Part shown: positions 27,391 to 36,819 of the stretch, piece after piece
Position numbering within the stretch: position 1 is the first letter of the stretch
How the letters are laid out: each line of letters starts with the position of its first letter
Source of the DNA: Caulobacteraceae bacterium
GTDB taxonomy: Bacteria > Pseudomonadota > Alphaproteobacteria > Caulobacterales > Caulobacteraceae
Direction: 5' to 3'
DNA: 64,000 nucleotides
Assembly: GCA_947475415.1 (NCBI GenBank)
Contig: CANJLH010000001.1
Coordinates: forward strand, 344,236 to 408,235
Position numbers and translations under genes: made by a program
Notes under the pieces: generated by a model
Database searches by the model: none
What the model was told of the DNA's origin: nothing
Seen by the model: only the letters and a program-made list of their open reading frames with translations

Positions 27391-29298
27391 TCAGGCCGCC
27401 GCCTGACCGGAGGTCGCAGCCTCGGTCAGGGCCCGGCTGATCGCATCGTAGAGCTTGGCGATCTCGATGGGTTTCGGCACGTGGCCGTCCATGCCCGCCG
27501 CCAGATACTCCTCCACCTGGTGGCTGAGCGCATTGGCGGTGAGGGCGATGATCGGAATGCGGCGGCGGCCGTCCTCGCGTTCCGCCATGCGGATCGCCCT
27601 GGCCGCGTCGATACCGTCCATCACCGGCATCTGGATATCCATCAGGATCAGGTCATATGCGCCAGTGCGCCAGGCCTCCACCGCCTGTTCCCCGTCGGCC
27701 ACGATATCTATATCGAGCCCAAGCGAGCCCATCACAGCCGCCAGCACTTGCTGGTTGGTTGGGTTGTCCTCAGCAGCCAACAGGCGCAGGGCGCCTTCCT
27801 CGACTGCCTCGTCGGAAGCTTCGGGCAGGGTAGCCTCAACCGCGGTTCCGCGCTCCAGAGGCAGCATCACCTTAAAGGTCGACCCCTCGCCTTCCCGGCT
27901 ATCGACGCTTATCACGCCGTGCATCATCTGGGTCAGCTCACGGCAAATGGCCAGACCCAGGCCCGTGCCGCCGAACCGGCGCGTGGCCGAGTTGTCGGCC
28001 TGGGTGAACTTCTCGAACAGTGAGGGCAATTTTTCAGCGGGGATACCCACACCGGTGTCGCGCACGGTCAGGCGCAGTCCGCCGCTTTCCGGATCGATAT
28101 CTATGTCCGTGGTCACCGCGCCGCGGACCGTGAACTTGACCGCGTTGGACATCAGGTTGCCGACAATCTGGCGCAAGCGGTCGGCGTCTCCGCGCCACCA
28201 GCCCGCCGCCGCCGGATCGACCGTGAGGCGGAAATCCAGGCCCTTACCCTGCGCCAGCACGGCGAAATTGGCGCGCGTTGAATCCAGAGCCGCCTCCAGA
28301 TCAAAGTCATCCATCAGCAGAGTGAGCTTGCCGGCCTCGATCTTCGACAGGTCGAGCACGTCATTGAGCACCGCCAGCAGCAGCGAGCCGGACTGGCGGA
28401 TCACATCCAGCCGCTCGCGCTGCAAGGGCGCCAGATCGCTGGTGGCCATGACTTCGGCCATCGCCAGCACGCCGTTCAGCGGGGTGCGGATCTCGTGGCT
28501 CATATTGGCCAGAAACTGGGTCTTGAGCACATTCGCCGCGTCGGCGGCGTCGCGCGCCTCAACAAGTTCGACCATGGCGCTGCGCAACGCCGAGTCGCGC
28601 TGGGCGAGAGTCTTGAGCAGGTTGTTGAAACTGTCGGTCAGGCTGCGGAACAGCTGATCGCGGGCCGTGACCTCCACCGGTTCGAAACTGCCCACCTTGG
28701 ACACGTGGCGCATCGCCTCTGACAGTCGCTCCACCGGCGCGATAATTCGGTGGGCCATGCCACGGGCGAGAAACAGGGCGACCCCCACCCCACCGAAGAA
28801 CAAAGCCGACGTTAGCGCGATGAACTGCGGCAACATCGCCGAGAGGCGTGGCGTTTCGGCCACAATGGTCAGTTCGCCCAGGGCCGAGCCGGCGAGATTC
28901 ACAGGCGCCCTGATCACATCCTCGTGTGCAGAGCGAACATGGTTAACGGCTCGCGAGTAAGTAGCAACCACTCGGCCATCGCGGTCGGTCAGGCGGGCGG
29001 AGATAACCTGCGGCGCATCTGCAAGCGCGCCCAACGCCAGCCTGGCGTTCTCGCGGGACCCGTCGGCAAAGGCAGACCCTGCGGTCGTCGCCGCCATCTG
29101 CGCAATGGATTGATTAGAAACGTGGTTTTGTTCCTTCGCGACCGCCCACTGCTGTAGCATGAAGGTCACGCAGGCGGCCACCAGGACCACAACTGTCGTG
29201 ATGAGTCCGACGCCCGCGACCCGCGCATGGAACGGCGCATGCGGCGCTGGCCGATGCGGCGATCGCGGTCGCGGACGGACCTTTTCGGCGGCGGACAT
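27391..29298 (-). CDS. Hybrid sensor histidine kinase/response regulator
   Basis: 635-aa inner-membrane kinase. It has a basic proline-rich cytoplasmic N-terminus, TM1 at about residues 27-47, a periplasmic sensor of about 110 residues, TM2 at about 160-178, HAMP, and HisKA with SHEIRTPLNG (phosphoacceptor His268). HATPase follows with NLMSNAVKF, DTGVGIP and GGTGLGLAI. The C-terminal receiver domain has LILMDIQMP (phosphoacceptor Asp555). No HPt domain is present, so phosphotransfer to a separate protein is expected. The ATG at 29298 is favoured over one at 29367. The gene upstream (29470) is divergent. The signal sensed is unknown. Confidence 0.9.
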   Translation of the reverse strand: MSAAEKVRPRPRSPHRPAPHAPFHARVAGVGLITTVVVLVAACVTFMLQQWAVAKEQNHVSNQSIAQMAATTAGSAFADGSRENARLALGALADAPQVISARLTDRDGRVVATYSRAVNHVRSAHEDVIRAPVNLAGSALGELTIVAETPRLSAMLPQFIALTSALFFGGVGVALFLARGMAHRIIAPVERLSEAMRHVSKVGSFEPVEVTARDQLFRSLTDSFNNLLKTLAQRDSALRSAMVELVEARDAADAANVLKTQFLANMSHEIRTPLNGVLAMAEVMATSDLAPLQRERLDVIRQSGSLLLAVLNDVLDLSKIEAGKLTLLMDDFDLEAALDSTRANFAVLAQGKGLDFRLTVDPAAAGWWRGDADRLRQIVGNLMSNAVKFTVRGAVTTDIDIDPESGGLRLTVRDTGVGIPAEKLPSLFEKFTQADNSATRRFGGTGLGLAICRELTQMMHGVISVDSREGEGSTFKVMLPLERGTAVEATLPEASDEAVEEGALRLLAAEDNPTNQQVLAAVMGSLGLDIDIVADGEQAVEAWRTGAYDLILMDIQMPVMDGIDAARAIRMAEREDGRRRIPIIALTANALSHQVEEYLAAGMDGHVPKPIEIAKLYDAISRALTEAATSGQAAA

Positions 29299-29469
29299 AC
29301 ACCCCTGATACGCGACTTCGCTTAACGCTTCGCTGCCCTGGAGGGGGATTTTAGGGCCAGAACACAACTGACAGGCGATATTGTCTGGAAACGCACCCCA
29401 AAAGCGGGTGGACTAACCTTAACATTAGGTTTATTTTCCTTGAACACTTTCTCAACCAAGAGGGGTTCC

Positions 29470-29802
29470 ATGGAAAAGGTGTTTGTCGCTCAACGTGTCG
29501 CTACCAAGCTTTTCGCTACGGAAAGTGCAGTGGACGGCGCGCTGGCTGAAGCGGCTGAACTGATGAGCGAAATGCTGAGGTCCAAGAAGGACGTTAACCT
29601 TTCTGCGGTCGTCGGAGATGAAGCTGCCGCTAAGCTGGTGGATGCTATCAAGGCCCTGGGCGAAGCCCGCACGGCCGTGGTCGCTGTTCATAACGAACTC
29701 AACGACGTGAAGCTGCGTCTCGGCATCCGCACGAAGATGGGCTTCGAGGACAAGGCGCTCCTGCGCCAAGCCACCGAAACCGAAATGCGCGACGTCGGCT
29801 GA
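29470..29802 (+). CDS. Hypothetical helical protein, 110 aa
   Basis: Starts at ATG 29470 with AGAGGGG just upstream; an in-frame TTG at 29440 is less likely. The protein is soluble and almost wholly helical by composition (Ala, Leu, Glu, Lys rich), without Cys or Trp. I do not recognise a domain. It is divergent from the hybrid kinase across an AT-rich stretch containing CTAACCTTAACATTAGG, where CtrA-like half-sites are possible. Its codon usage and good ribosome-binding site support real expression. Function unknown. Confidence 0.55.
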   Translation: MEKVFVAQRVATKLFATESAVDGALAEAAELMSEMLRSKKDVNLSAVVGDEAAAKLVDAIKALGEARTAVVAVHNELNDVKLRLGIRTKMGFEDKALLRQATETEMRDVG

Positions 29803-29832
29803 GAACAGCCTGGTTGCGATAGTTTAACGATG

Positions 29833-29863
29833 TTGCGCCCCTAATCGGTGATTGGGGGCGCAA
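29833..29863 (+). promoter_or_regulatory. Perfect hairpin overlapping the ribosome-binding region
   Basis: TTGCGCCCC (29833-29841) pairs exactly with GGGGCGCAA (29855-29863). An inner AATC/GATT stem closes a 3-base loop. The 3' arm carries the only G-rich sequence in front of the ATG at 29868, so the structure should mask translation initiation of the membrane-protein gene. It could also end transcripts from the gene before it, but no T-run follows. Confidence 0.45.
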
Positions 29864-29867
29864 TGTC

Positions 29868-30341
29868 ATGCCGACTTCACCAATCGTTCAGGCCATGCTG
29901 CTCGCCGCAACAGGCGTTTGCCTGTTGGCGTTCTGGAAGGGCGGCCCGACGGAGCGCATCGGCGCCGGCCTGATCCTTGCGAACCTGTTTTTCGATCTGT
30001 TTGTAAGCCCAAAGCTACCGGGCGAATTGCGTCCCACGCTGCGCCTTGTGCTTGACGCCCTGACCGCCAGCGGGCTGTTGGCCCTCGCCATGTGGTATGC
30101 GAGCCTGTGGCTCGGCGCGGCCATGCTGCTGTTCGCCACGCAGTTCACCCTGCACTCCTACTACTTCGTCACAAACCGGCACCCGGACTATTTCCACGCC
30201 CTGGTGAACAACCTGAATTTTCTGGGAATAATCCTTTGCCTGGCCACGGGAACGGCGCTGTCATGGCGGTGGCGGATCCTGTCTGACCGCGCCGATGACG
30301 CCGAATCCGGCGACGACGAGGCCAGCGTCGGAGCGGGGTGA
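29868..30341 (+). CDS. Hypothetical integral membrane protein, four helices
   Basis: 157-aa protein with four predicted membrane segments: about residues 6-22, 32-47, 63-88 and 116-130. They are separated by short charged loops, and the C-terminal tail is acidic ([14 protein letters not shown]). The conserved-looking core [18 protein letters not shown] lies between helices 3 and 4. No family is recognised. The ATG is 4 bases after the hairpin at 29833-29863. The end overlaps the leader of serC but is on the same strand. Function unknown. Confidence 0.55.
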   Translation: MPTSPIVQAMLLAATGVCLLAFWKGGPTERIGAGLILANLFFDLFVSPKLPGELRPTLRLVLDALTASGLLALAMWYASLWLGAAMLLFATQFTLHSYYFVTNRHPDYFHALVNNLNFLGIILCLATGTALSWRWRILSDRADDAESGDDEASVGAG

Positions 30342-30420
30342 GCCACCGCTGCATTTCGCGGCGCCGCAGCAAATTTCCCTTGCATTTTGACCCGAACGCA
30401 GGCTTCTGCGCGCCGGGCCA

Positions 30421-30466
30421 CGCCCCCCCAACGGGGCGCTGCCCATCTGCAAGGATGGGAGACATC
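30421..30466 (+). ncRNA. serC RNA motif (leader of serC)
   Basis: Two adjacent hairpins directly precede serC. CGCCCC (30421-30426) pairs with GGGGCG (30433-30438), and CCCATC (30442-30447) pairs with GATGGG (30454-30459). The second 3' arm overlaps GGGAGA, the Shine-Dalgarno of serC. This arrangement matches the serC motif described in alphaproteobacteria as a cis-regulatory RNA in front of serC-serA. Masking of the start region is the likely control mechanism. Its ligand is not established. Confidence 0.75.
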
Positions 30467-30469
30467 GCT

Positions 30470-31639
30470 ATGACGACGCTTACCAAGCCGGCCATGCGGC
30501 CGGCGCGACCCGAGTTCTCGTCCGGCCCGTGCGCCAAGCGCCCCGGATGGTCACCGAAAAATCTGCAGGGCGCGGTTCTCGGCCGCTCGCACCGCTCCAA
30601 GCTGGGCAAGGCTCGGCTGGCCGACGCCATTGAGCGTACCCGCCAGGTGCTTGAGGTGCCCGACGATTATCTGATCGGCATCGTGCCCGGTTCGGACACC
30701 GGGGCGGTCGAGATGGCGCTTTGGTCCCTGCTGGGACCGCGCGCGGTGCAGTTGCTGGCCTTCGAAAGCTTCGGCAAGGATTGGGTGACCGACGTCGTCA
30801 AACAGCTGAAGTTGCCGGCAGAGGTGCTGGACGCGCCCTACGGCCTGCTGCCGGATTTGACCCGGGTGCGTAAGGACGCCGATTTGGTGTTCACATGGAA
30901 CGGAACCACGTCCGGCGTGCGCCTGCCCGATGCTCTGTTCATCGCCGACGACCGCGAAGGGCTGACGATCTGCGACGCCACCAGCGCCTGCTTCGCGCAG
31001 GAACTGGACTGGACGAAGCTCGATGTGGTCACTTTCTCCTGGCAGAAGGCGCTGGGCGGAGAAGCCGCGCACGGGGTGCTGATCCTTTCGCCTCGGGCGG
31101 TGGAGCGGCTAGAGAGCTACAGCCCGCCATGGCCGATGCCGAAGCTGTTCCGCATGACCAAGAACGGCAAGGTCAACCTGGAGATCTTCGAAGGTTCGAC
31201 CATCAACACCCCTTCCATGCTTTGCGTGGAGGATTACCTGGACGCGCTGAAATGGGCGGCCGGGATCGGGGGGCTGAAGGAGCTCAAGCGCCGGGCCGAC
31301 GCCAACTTGGGCGTCCTGGAGTCCTGGGCGCAGCGCACCGCCTGGGTCGGCTTCCTGGCGGAAGACCCCGCGACCCGGTCCAACACGTCGGTGTGCTTGA
31401 AGGTCATCGACCCCAAGGTGACGCAACTCTCCGACGACGCCCAAGCCGACTTCGCCAAGAAGCTCGCCGGCCTCTTGGAAAAAGAGGGCGTCGCCCTGGA
31501 CATCGCCGGATACCGCGATGCGCCGGCCGGGCTGCGCATCTGGTGCGGCGCCACCGTTGAGACAAGCGACGTTTCGGCTTTGACGCCCTGGCTCGACTGG
31601 GCTTTCGCCACAGTCTCCGCCGAGCTGCAATCCGCCTGA
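30470..31639 (+). CDS. serC: Phosphoserine aminotransferase
   Basis: 389-aa pyridoxal-phosphate enzyme (class V fold) that converts 3-phosphohydroxypyruvate and glutamate to phosphoserine in serine synthesis. It belongs to the longer proteobacterial type beginning with [17 protein letters not shown]. The cofactor Lys is in [14 protein letters not shown], about Lys193. The ATG at 30470 follows GGGAGA at good spacing and the serC RNA motif. A longer in-frame frame back to 30338 is only the leader read through. serA follows 99 bp downstream, so the two enzymes of the serine pathway form a unit. Confidence 0.95.
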   Translation: MTTLTKPAMRPARPEFSSGPCAKRPGWSPKNLQGAVLGRSHRSKLGKARLADAIERTRQVLEVPDDYLIGIVPGSDTGAVEMALWSLLGPRAVQLLAFESFGKDWVTDVVKQLKLPAEVLDAPYGLLPDLTRVRKDADLVFTWNGTTSGVRLPDALFIADDREGLTICDATSACFAQELDWTKLDVVTFSWQKALGGEAAHGVLILSPRAVERLESYSPPWPMPKLFRMTKNGKVNLEIFEGSTINTPSMLCVEDYLDALKWAAGIGGLKELKRRADANLGVLESWAQRTAWVGFLAEDPATRSNTSVCLKVIDPKVTQLSDDAQADFAKKLAGLLEKEGVALDIAGYRDAPAGLRIWCGATVETSDVSALTPWLDWAFATVSAELQSA

Positions 31640-31738
31640 CCTCAAAGGTCCCTCTGTGCGCTTTCAGCGCCTCCCCAAGCGGCAGGCGTCCAGGAGCGAG
31701 CGAAGGCGACCTTCCCGACATATGCGAAAGGACACCCC

Positions 31739-33313
31739 ATGCCCCGCGTGCTTATCGCCGACAAACTCAGCCCCGCCGCCATCGAGATCTTCAAGCAGCG
31801 CGGCGTCGAGGCCGATGTGAAGACCGGCCTGTCCAAGGACGAGCTTCTCAAGATCATCGGCGACTATGACGGCCTGGCCGTCCGCTCGGCCACCAAGGCC
31901 GACAAGGACGTCATCGCCGCGGCCGCCAACCTGAAGGTGATCGGCCGGGCTGGCATCGGGGTCGACAACGTCGATATCCCCGCCGCCACCGCCGCCGGCA
32001 TCGTTGTGATGAACACCCCCTTCGGCAATTCGATCACCACCGCCGAGCACGCCATCGCCATGATGTTCGCCCTCGCCCGCCAGCTGCCCGCCGCCGACGT
32101 CTCCACCCAGGCCGGCAAATGGGAGAAGAACCGGTTCATGGGGATCGAGCTCTACGGCAAGACCCTGGGGCTGATCGGAGCCGGCAACATCGGCTCCATC
32201 GTCGCCGACCGGGCGCGCGGCCTGAAGATGAAGGTGGCCGCCTACGATCCCTTCCTGTCGCCGGAGCGGGCGGTGGAGATCGGGGTGGAGAAGGTCGATC
32301 TGGACGAACTGCTAGCCCGCGCCGACGTGATCACCCTGCACACCCCGCTCACCGACAAGACCCGCAACATCCTGTCGGCGGAAAACCTGGCCAAGACCAA
32401 GAAGGGGGTGCTGATCATCAACTGCGCCCGCGGGGGGTTGGTGGACGAAGCCGCCCTGCGCAAGCGGCTTGACGAGGGACTGGTGGGCGGCGCGGCGTTC
32501 GACGTCTTCGTGGAGGAGCCGGCCAAGGACAACATCCTGTTCGGCGCCGAGAACTTCATCGCCACGCCGCATCTTGGCGCGTCCACCAACGAAGCGCAGG
32601 AAAACGTCGCCCTTCAGGTGGCCGAACAGATGAGCGACTACCTGCTCACCGGCGCGGTGACCAATGCTCTCAACAGCCCCTCGGTCACCGCAGAAGAAGC
32701 GCCGCGGCTGAAGCCGTACATCGCGCTGGCCGAGAAGCTGGGCGCCTTCGCCGGCCAGATGGTGGACTTTGGCATCAAGGTCATCGACATCGCCTACGAA
32801 GGCGAGGTGGCGAACCTGAACTGCAAGCCGCTCACCGCAGCGGCCCTGGCCGGGGTGATGCGGCCGATGCTCGCGGAGATCAACATGGTCTCGGCGCCGG
32901 CGGTGGCCAAGGAGCGCGGCATCACGGTCTCGGAGTCCAAGCAGGACGACTCGCCAATCTACGAGAGCCTGATCCGCATCACCGTAACCACCGAGAAGGG
33001 CAAGCGCTCCTTCGCCGGTTCCGTGCTGGCTGGGACGCCCCGGGTGATCGAGGTCAAGGGCATGGATCTGGACGCCCCGTTCGGACAGACGATGCTCTAT
33101 GTGAACAACCTGGACAAACCAGGCTTCATCGGCGCCCTGGGCGCCCTGCTGGCCGAGGCTGGCGTCAACATCGCCACCTTCAACCTGGGCCGAGTGTCCG
33201 CCGGCGAGGACGCCATCGCCCTGGTGGGCGTCGATCAGGTGCCCGACGACGCGCTGCTGTCGCGCATCAAGGCCCTGCCGCATGTGAAAGAGGCGCGGAC
33301 GTTGAGGTTCTGA
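31739..33313 (+). CDS. serA: D-3-phosphoglycerate dehydrogenase
   Basis: 524-aa enzyme that oxidises 3-phosphoglycerate to 3-phosphohydroxypyruvate with NAD, the first step of serine synthesis. The substrate domain has GRAGIGVDNVDIPAAT, and the NAD domain has GLIGAGNIGSIVADRA, NCARGGLVDEAAL and the catalytic His in ATPHLGAST. The long C-terminus has an allosteric substrate-binding domain and a final ACT domain (DKPGFIGALGALLAEAGVNIATFNLGR), which in relatives binds serine for feedback inhibition. GAAAGGACACCCC precedes the ATG. It is co-oriented with serC. Confidence 0.96.
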   Translation: MPRVLIADKLSPAAIEIFKQRGVEADVKTGLSKDELLKIIGDYDGLAVRSATKADKDVIAAAANLKVIGRAGIGVDNVDIPAATAAGIVVMNTPFGNSITTAEHAIAMMFALARQLPAADVSTQAGKWEKNRFMGIELYGKTLGLIGAGNIGSIVADRARGLKMKVAAYDPFLSPERAVEIGVEKVDLDELLARADVITLHTPLTDKTRNILSAENLAKTKKGVLIINCARGGLVDEAALRKRLDEGLVGGAAFDVFVEEPAKDNILFGAENFIATPHLGASTNEAQENVALQVAEQMSDYLLTGAVTNALNSPSVTAEEAPRLKPYIALAEKLGAFAGQMVDFGIKVIDIAYEGEVANLNCKPLTAAALAGVMRPMLAEINMVSAPAVAKERGITVSESKQDDSPIYESLIRITVTTEKGKRSFAGSVLAGTPRVIEVKGMDLDAPFGQTMLYVNNLDKPGFIGALGALLAEAGVNIATFNLGRVSAGEDAIALVGVDQVPDDALLSRIKALPHVKEARTLRF

Positions 33314-33364
33314 GCGGGCGACGGCGCGACTATCTTGGCCGCGGCGTCATGATCATCATTATGG

Positions 33365-33559
33365 TCATTCGCCGTACTCGGGGTCCTTCTGCGCGCCACA
33401 CATCACCATGTGCAGTTTCCTGGCGTCGATGAGGCGCATCGCGGTGATCGCCTGTGTCACCAGGAGTTCGCGCTCCACCGTTCTCCACAAGACCGTCGCC
33501 CCGGCGGGCAGAGGCCTTTCATTGAGAAGCGCCGCCGCATAGCTCGGTGGCGGCGCCAC
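33365..33559 (-). CDS. Small hypothetical ORF downstream of dnaE2
   Basis: Opens with GTG at 33559 (64 aa). The same frame stays open upstream across the dnaE2 stop codon with protein-like sequence ([18 protein letters not shown]) but no ATG, GTG or TTG. The product has no recognised domain; its C-terminal half (TVERELLVTQAITAMRLIDA) is helical. It may be a genuine small gene co-transcribed with dnaE2, begun at an unusual codon, or a truncated remnant. Confidence 0.3.
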   Translation of the reverse strand: MAPPPSYAAALLNERPLPAGATVLWRTVERELLVTQAITAMRLIDARKLHMVMCGAQKDPEYGE

Positions 33560-33639
33560 GAAGCCCCCCGCGTCGGCGAAGTCGGCCGGATTGCGGGGGA
33601 CCAGTGTGGCCCAGCGGGTGACGGCGTGCGCGGCGATCC

Positions 33640-36600
33640 TCAGTGAAAGTCGCGACTGCGCACCAGGTGCTGCCGGCTCGCCCCCGGCTCCGCGCGCAGT
33701 TCGCCCAGGCGTGCTGACAGGTCAGTGAAGCGTTCGGCCACTAGGTGGGTGACCTCCCCCGCCTTCTGCAGACGACCGTGGACCAGCAGGAAGGTGGCGC
33801 CCATCACGGTGCGGCGGTTGGCCTCGAAGGCGTCCTTCCAGACCACCACATTGGCGACGCCGGTCTCGTCCTCCAGGGTCATGAACACCACGCCCTTGGC
33901 GGTGCCCGGCCGCTGGCGCACCAGCACCAGGCCCGCGATTGACATCCGGGTGCGGTCGCGAAGCGTGCGGGCCGCGGCGGCCGGCGCGGCGCCCAGACGC
34001 TGAAGGTCGGCGCGGAAGAAGCTGCAGGGATGGGCCTTCAGCGACAGGCTTGTGGTGCGGTAATCCTCGGCCACGTCCTGCGGCAGACCCATGGACGGCA
34101 GGACGACCCCGGGCTCAGACACCCCCATGGCCGCCAGCAGGGGCGCGTCGCTCTCCGCCCGCGTCTCGACGCCCAGACCCTTGGCGGCCCACAGGGCGGC
34201 GCGGCGATCCAGGCCCAGACCGCGGAAGGCGTCGGCTTCGGCCAGCAGTTCCAGCGACCGGCGCGACAACCCCGCCCGGCGGGCGAGGTCGCCCAGGCTG
34301 TGCGCGCCGGCGCGACGGGCGTCCACCAGCCGTAGGGCCTCGTCCATATTGAGTCCGCGCACCTGGCGCAGGCCGAGGCGAATGGCCTTGGAGGCTAATC
34401 CCTTCCCCCCGGAGGACTCCTCCAGCGTACAGTCCCAGTCGCTCATCAGGACATCGGGGCCGCGCACCTCCACCCCGTGCTCGCGGGCGTCGCGGACCAG
34501 TTGGGCCGGCTGGTAGAAGCCCATGGGCTGGCTGTTCAGGAGGGCGGCGCAGAACACGTCCGGATAGTGGTGCTTGATCCAGGCCGAGACCCACACCAGC
34601 TTGGCGAAGCTCACCGCGTGACTTTCCGGGAATCCGTAGGAGCCGAACCCCTCGATCTGCTTGAAGCAGCGCTGGGCGAACTCGGGATCATAGCCGCGCG
34701 CGACCATGCCATCCACGAACTTCACCCCATAGGTTCCGACGGTCCCGTGGTTGCGGAAGGTGGCCATGGAGCGACGTAGGCCATTGGCCTCGTCGGGGGT
34801 GAACTTGGCCGCCTCGATGGCCAGCCGCATGGCCTGTTCCTGGAACAGCGGCACCCCCAGGGTCTTGCCCAGCACCTGCTCCAGTTCGTCGGAAGGCCCG
34901 TGCTCGGGGGCGGGGCCGGGCAGGTCGATGGGCTCCTTGCCGTCGCGGCGGCGCAAGTAGGGGTGCACCATGTCGCCCTGGATCGGTCCGGGACGCACGA
35001 TCGCCACCTCGATGACCAGGTCATAGAATTCCCGCGGCTGCAGCCGGGGCAACATCGACATCTGAGCGCGGCTCTCCACCTGGAAGACCCCGACGGAATC
35101 CGCCCGACAGAGCATGTCGAACACCGCCGGATCGTCCTCGGGGATGTCGGCGATGTCGGCGAACACCCGGCCATGGCCCGTCGCCATCAGTTCCAGGCTT
35201 TTCTTCAGGGCCGAGAGCATGCCCAGCGCCAGGACGTCGACCTTCATCAGCCCAAGCTCGTCGATGTCGTCCTTGTCCCACTCGATGAAGGTGCGGTCGG
35301 GCATGGCGGCGTTGCCGATGGGCACGGTCTCGTCCAGCCGCCGCTTGGTGAGCACGAAGCCGCCCACGTGCTGCGACAGGTGCCGGGGAAAGCCCAGCAG
35401 CTCGCCGGCCAGCGCCGTGGCGCGGCGGATCTCGGGGTTGTCGGGGTCCAGGCCCGCCTGGCGGATGTGGCGCTCGGGAACCTCGTGGCCGTAGCTGCCC
35501 CACACGGTGTTGGCCAGCGCCGCGGTGATGTCCTCGGTAAGTCCCAGGGCCTTACCCACCTGGCGGATAGCCATGCGCGGCCGGTAGTGGATTACCGTGC
35601 CGCAGATCGCGGCGCGCTCGCGACCATAGCGCTGATAGATGTACTGCATCACCAGCTCGCGCCGCTCATGCTCGAAGTCCACGTCGATGTCCGGCGGTTC
35701 GCTGCGCTGCTCGGAGATGAAGCGTGAGAACAAAAGGTCGTGCTTGGGCTTGGTGGGGTCCACCGCGGTGATCCCCAGGCAGAAGCAGACCGAGGAATTG
35801 GCCGCCGAACCGCGCCCTTGACAGAGGATGCCCTGCTCGCGGGCCCACTTCACCACGTCGTTCACGGTGAGAAAGTAGTTGGGATAGTCGAGCTTCTCGA
35901 TCAGCCGCAGCTCCTCGCGGATCATCGCCTGCACCTTGTCCGGGACTGCGCCGTGATAGCGCCAGCGCGCGCCCTGCCAGGCGAGGTCCGTCAGGTGCTG
36001 GATCGCGGTCTTGCCGGAGGGAACCGGCTCATCGGGGTATTCGTAGCGCAGCTGCGACAGGTCGAAGCCGACGCGCCCGGCGATCTCGGTGGTGTGCGCC
36101 ACCGCCTCGGGGAAGCGGGCGAACAGGCGGGCCATCTCGGCCGGCGACTTCAGGTGCCGCTCGGCGTTGGCCTGCAGCCGCAAGCCCGCCTCATGGATTG
36201 TGGTCTTCTCGCGGATGCAGGTGAGCACGTCCTGCAGCGGCCGCCGCGCTGGGGCGTGATAAAGCACGTCGCCCGCCGCCGCCATCGGCGCGCCCGCCGC
36301 GCGGGCGATGGCGTCCAGCCGCGAAAGCCGCTTTAAGTCCCGCGCCCCATAGGCCCGTGAAGCCGCCAGCCAGACCTGCCCCCGGAAGTCGGAGGCCAAC
36401 CGTCCGAGGCGGGCCTGGAAATCCGCGCCCGGCCGCGAGGGTGGGATCACCAGCATCAGCTGGCCCGCGCCGTGGGCCGCAAGATCGGCCCAGGTCAGCT
36501 GGCAGTCGCCCTTGCGGGCCCGCCGCTGGCCAAGGGTGAGCAGCCGCGTCAGCCGTCCGTAGGCTTCGCGGTCGGAGGGATAGACAACGACCTCGGGCGC

Positions 36601-36819
36601 GCCGTCGGCGAAGACCAGGCGGCAACCGGTGAGCGGGCGCACCTTCAGCCCCTTGGCCGCCGTCCAGGCTCGTACGACCCCCGCCAGGCTGTTGCGATCC
36701 GCAACCCCCAGGGCCGTGATCCCCAGGGCCTCGGCGGTGATCATCAGCTCCGAGGGGTGCGAAGCGCCGCGCAGGAACGAGAAATTGCTGGCCGCGATCA
36801 GCTCGGCGTAGGCGCTCAC
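33640..36819 (-). CDS. dnaE2: Error-prone DNA polymerase III alpha subunit DnaE2 (ImuC)
   Basis: 1059-aa C-family polymerase used for damage-induced mutagenesis. The N-terminal PHP domain begins [19 protein letters not shown]. The palm carries the catalytic Asp residues in [13 protein letters not shown] and in the later Asp segment. Next come the finger motifs and helix-hairpin-helix, then an OB fold ([25 protein letters not shown]), with the usual family ending SRDFH. The GTG at 36819 overlaps the imuB stop codon by four bases, so the two are coupled. It works with ImuA and ImuB in translesion synthesis under LexA control. Confidence 0.95.
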   Translation of the reverse strand: MSAYAELIAASNFSFLRGASHPSELMITAEALGITALGVADRNSLAGVVRAWTAAKGLKVRPLTGCRLVFADGAPEVVVYPSDREAYGRLTRLLTLGQRRARKGDCQLTWADLAAHGAGQLMLVIPPSRPGADFQARLGRLASDFRGQVWLAASRAYGARDLKRLSRLDAIARAAGAPMAAAGDVLYHAPARRPLQDVLTCIREKTTIHEAGLRLQANAERHLKSPAEMARLFARFPEAVAHTTEIAGRVGFDLSQLRYEYPDEPVPSGKTAIQHLTDLAWQGARWRYHGAVPDKVQAMIREELRLIEKLDYPNYFLTVNDVVKWAREQGILCQGRGSAANSSVCFCLGITAVDPTKPKHDLLFSRFISEQRSEPPDIDVDFEHERRELVMQYIYQRYGRERAAICGTVIHYRPRMAIRQVGKALGLTEDITAALANTVWGSYGHEVPERHIRQAGLDPDNPEIRRATALAGELLGFPRHLSQHVGGFVLTKRRLDETVPIGNAAMPDRTFIEWDKDDIDELGLMKVDVLALGMLSALKKSLELMATGHGRVFADIADIPEDDPAVFDMLCRADSVGVFQVESRAQMSMLPRLQPREFYDLVIEVAIVRPGPIQGDMVHPYLRRRDGKEPIDLPGPAPEHGPSDELEQVLGKTLGVPLFQEQAMRLAIEAAKFTPDEANGLRRSMATFRNHGTVGTYGVKFVDGMVARGYDPEFAQRCFKQIEGFGSYGFPESHAVSFAKLVWVSAWIKHHYPDVFCAALLNSQPMGFYQPAQLVRDAREHGVEVRGPDVLMSDWDCTLEESSGGKGLASKAIRLGLRQVRGLNMDEALRLVDARRAGAHSLGDLARRAGLSRRSLELLAEADAFRGLGLDRRAALWAAKGLGVETRAESDAPLLAAMGVSEPGVVLPSMGLPQDVAEDYRTTSLSLKAHPCSFFRADLQRLGAAPAAAARTLRDRTRMSIAGLVLVRQRPGTAKGVVFMTLEDETGVANVVVWKDAFEANRRTVMGATFLLVHGRLQKAGEVTHLVAERFTDLSARLGELRAEPGASRQHLVRSRDFH

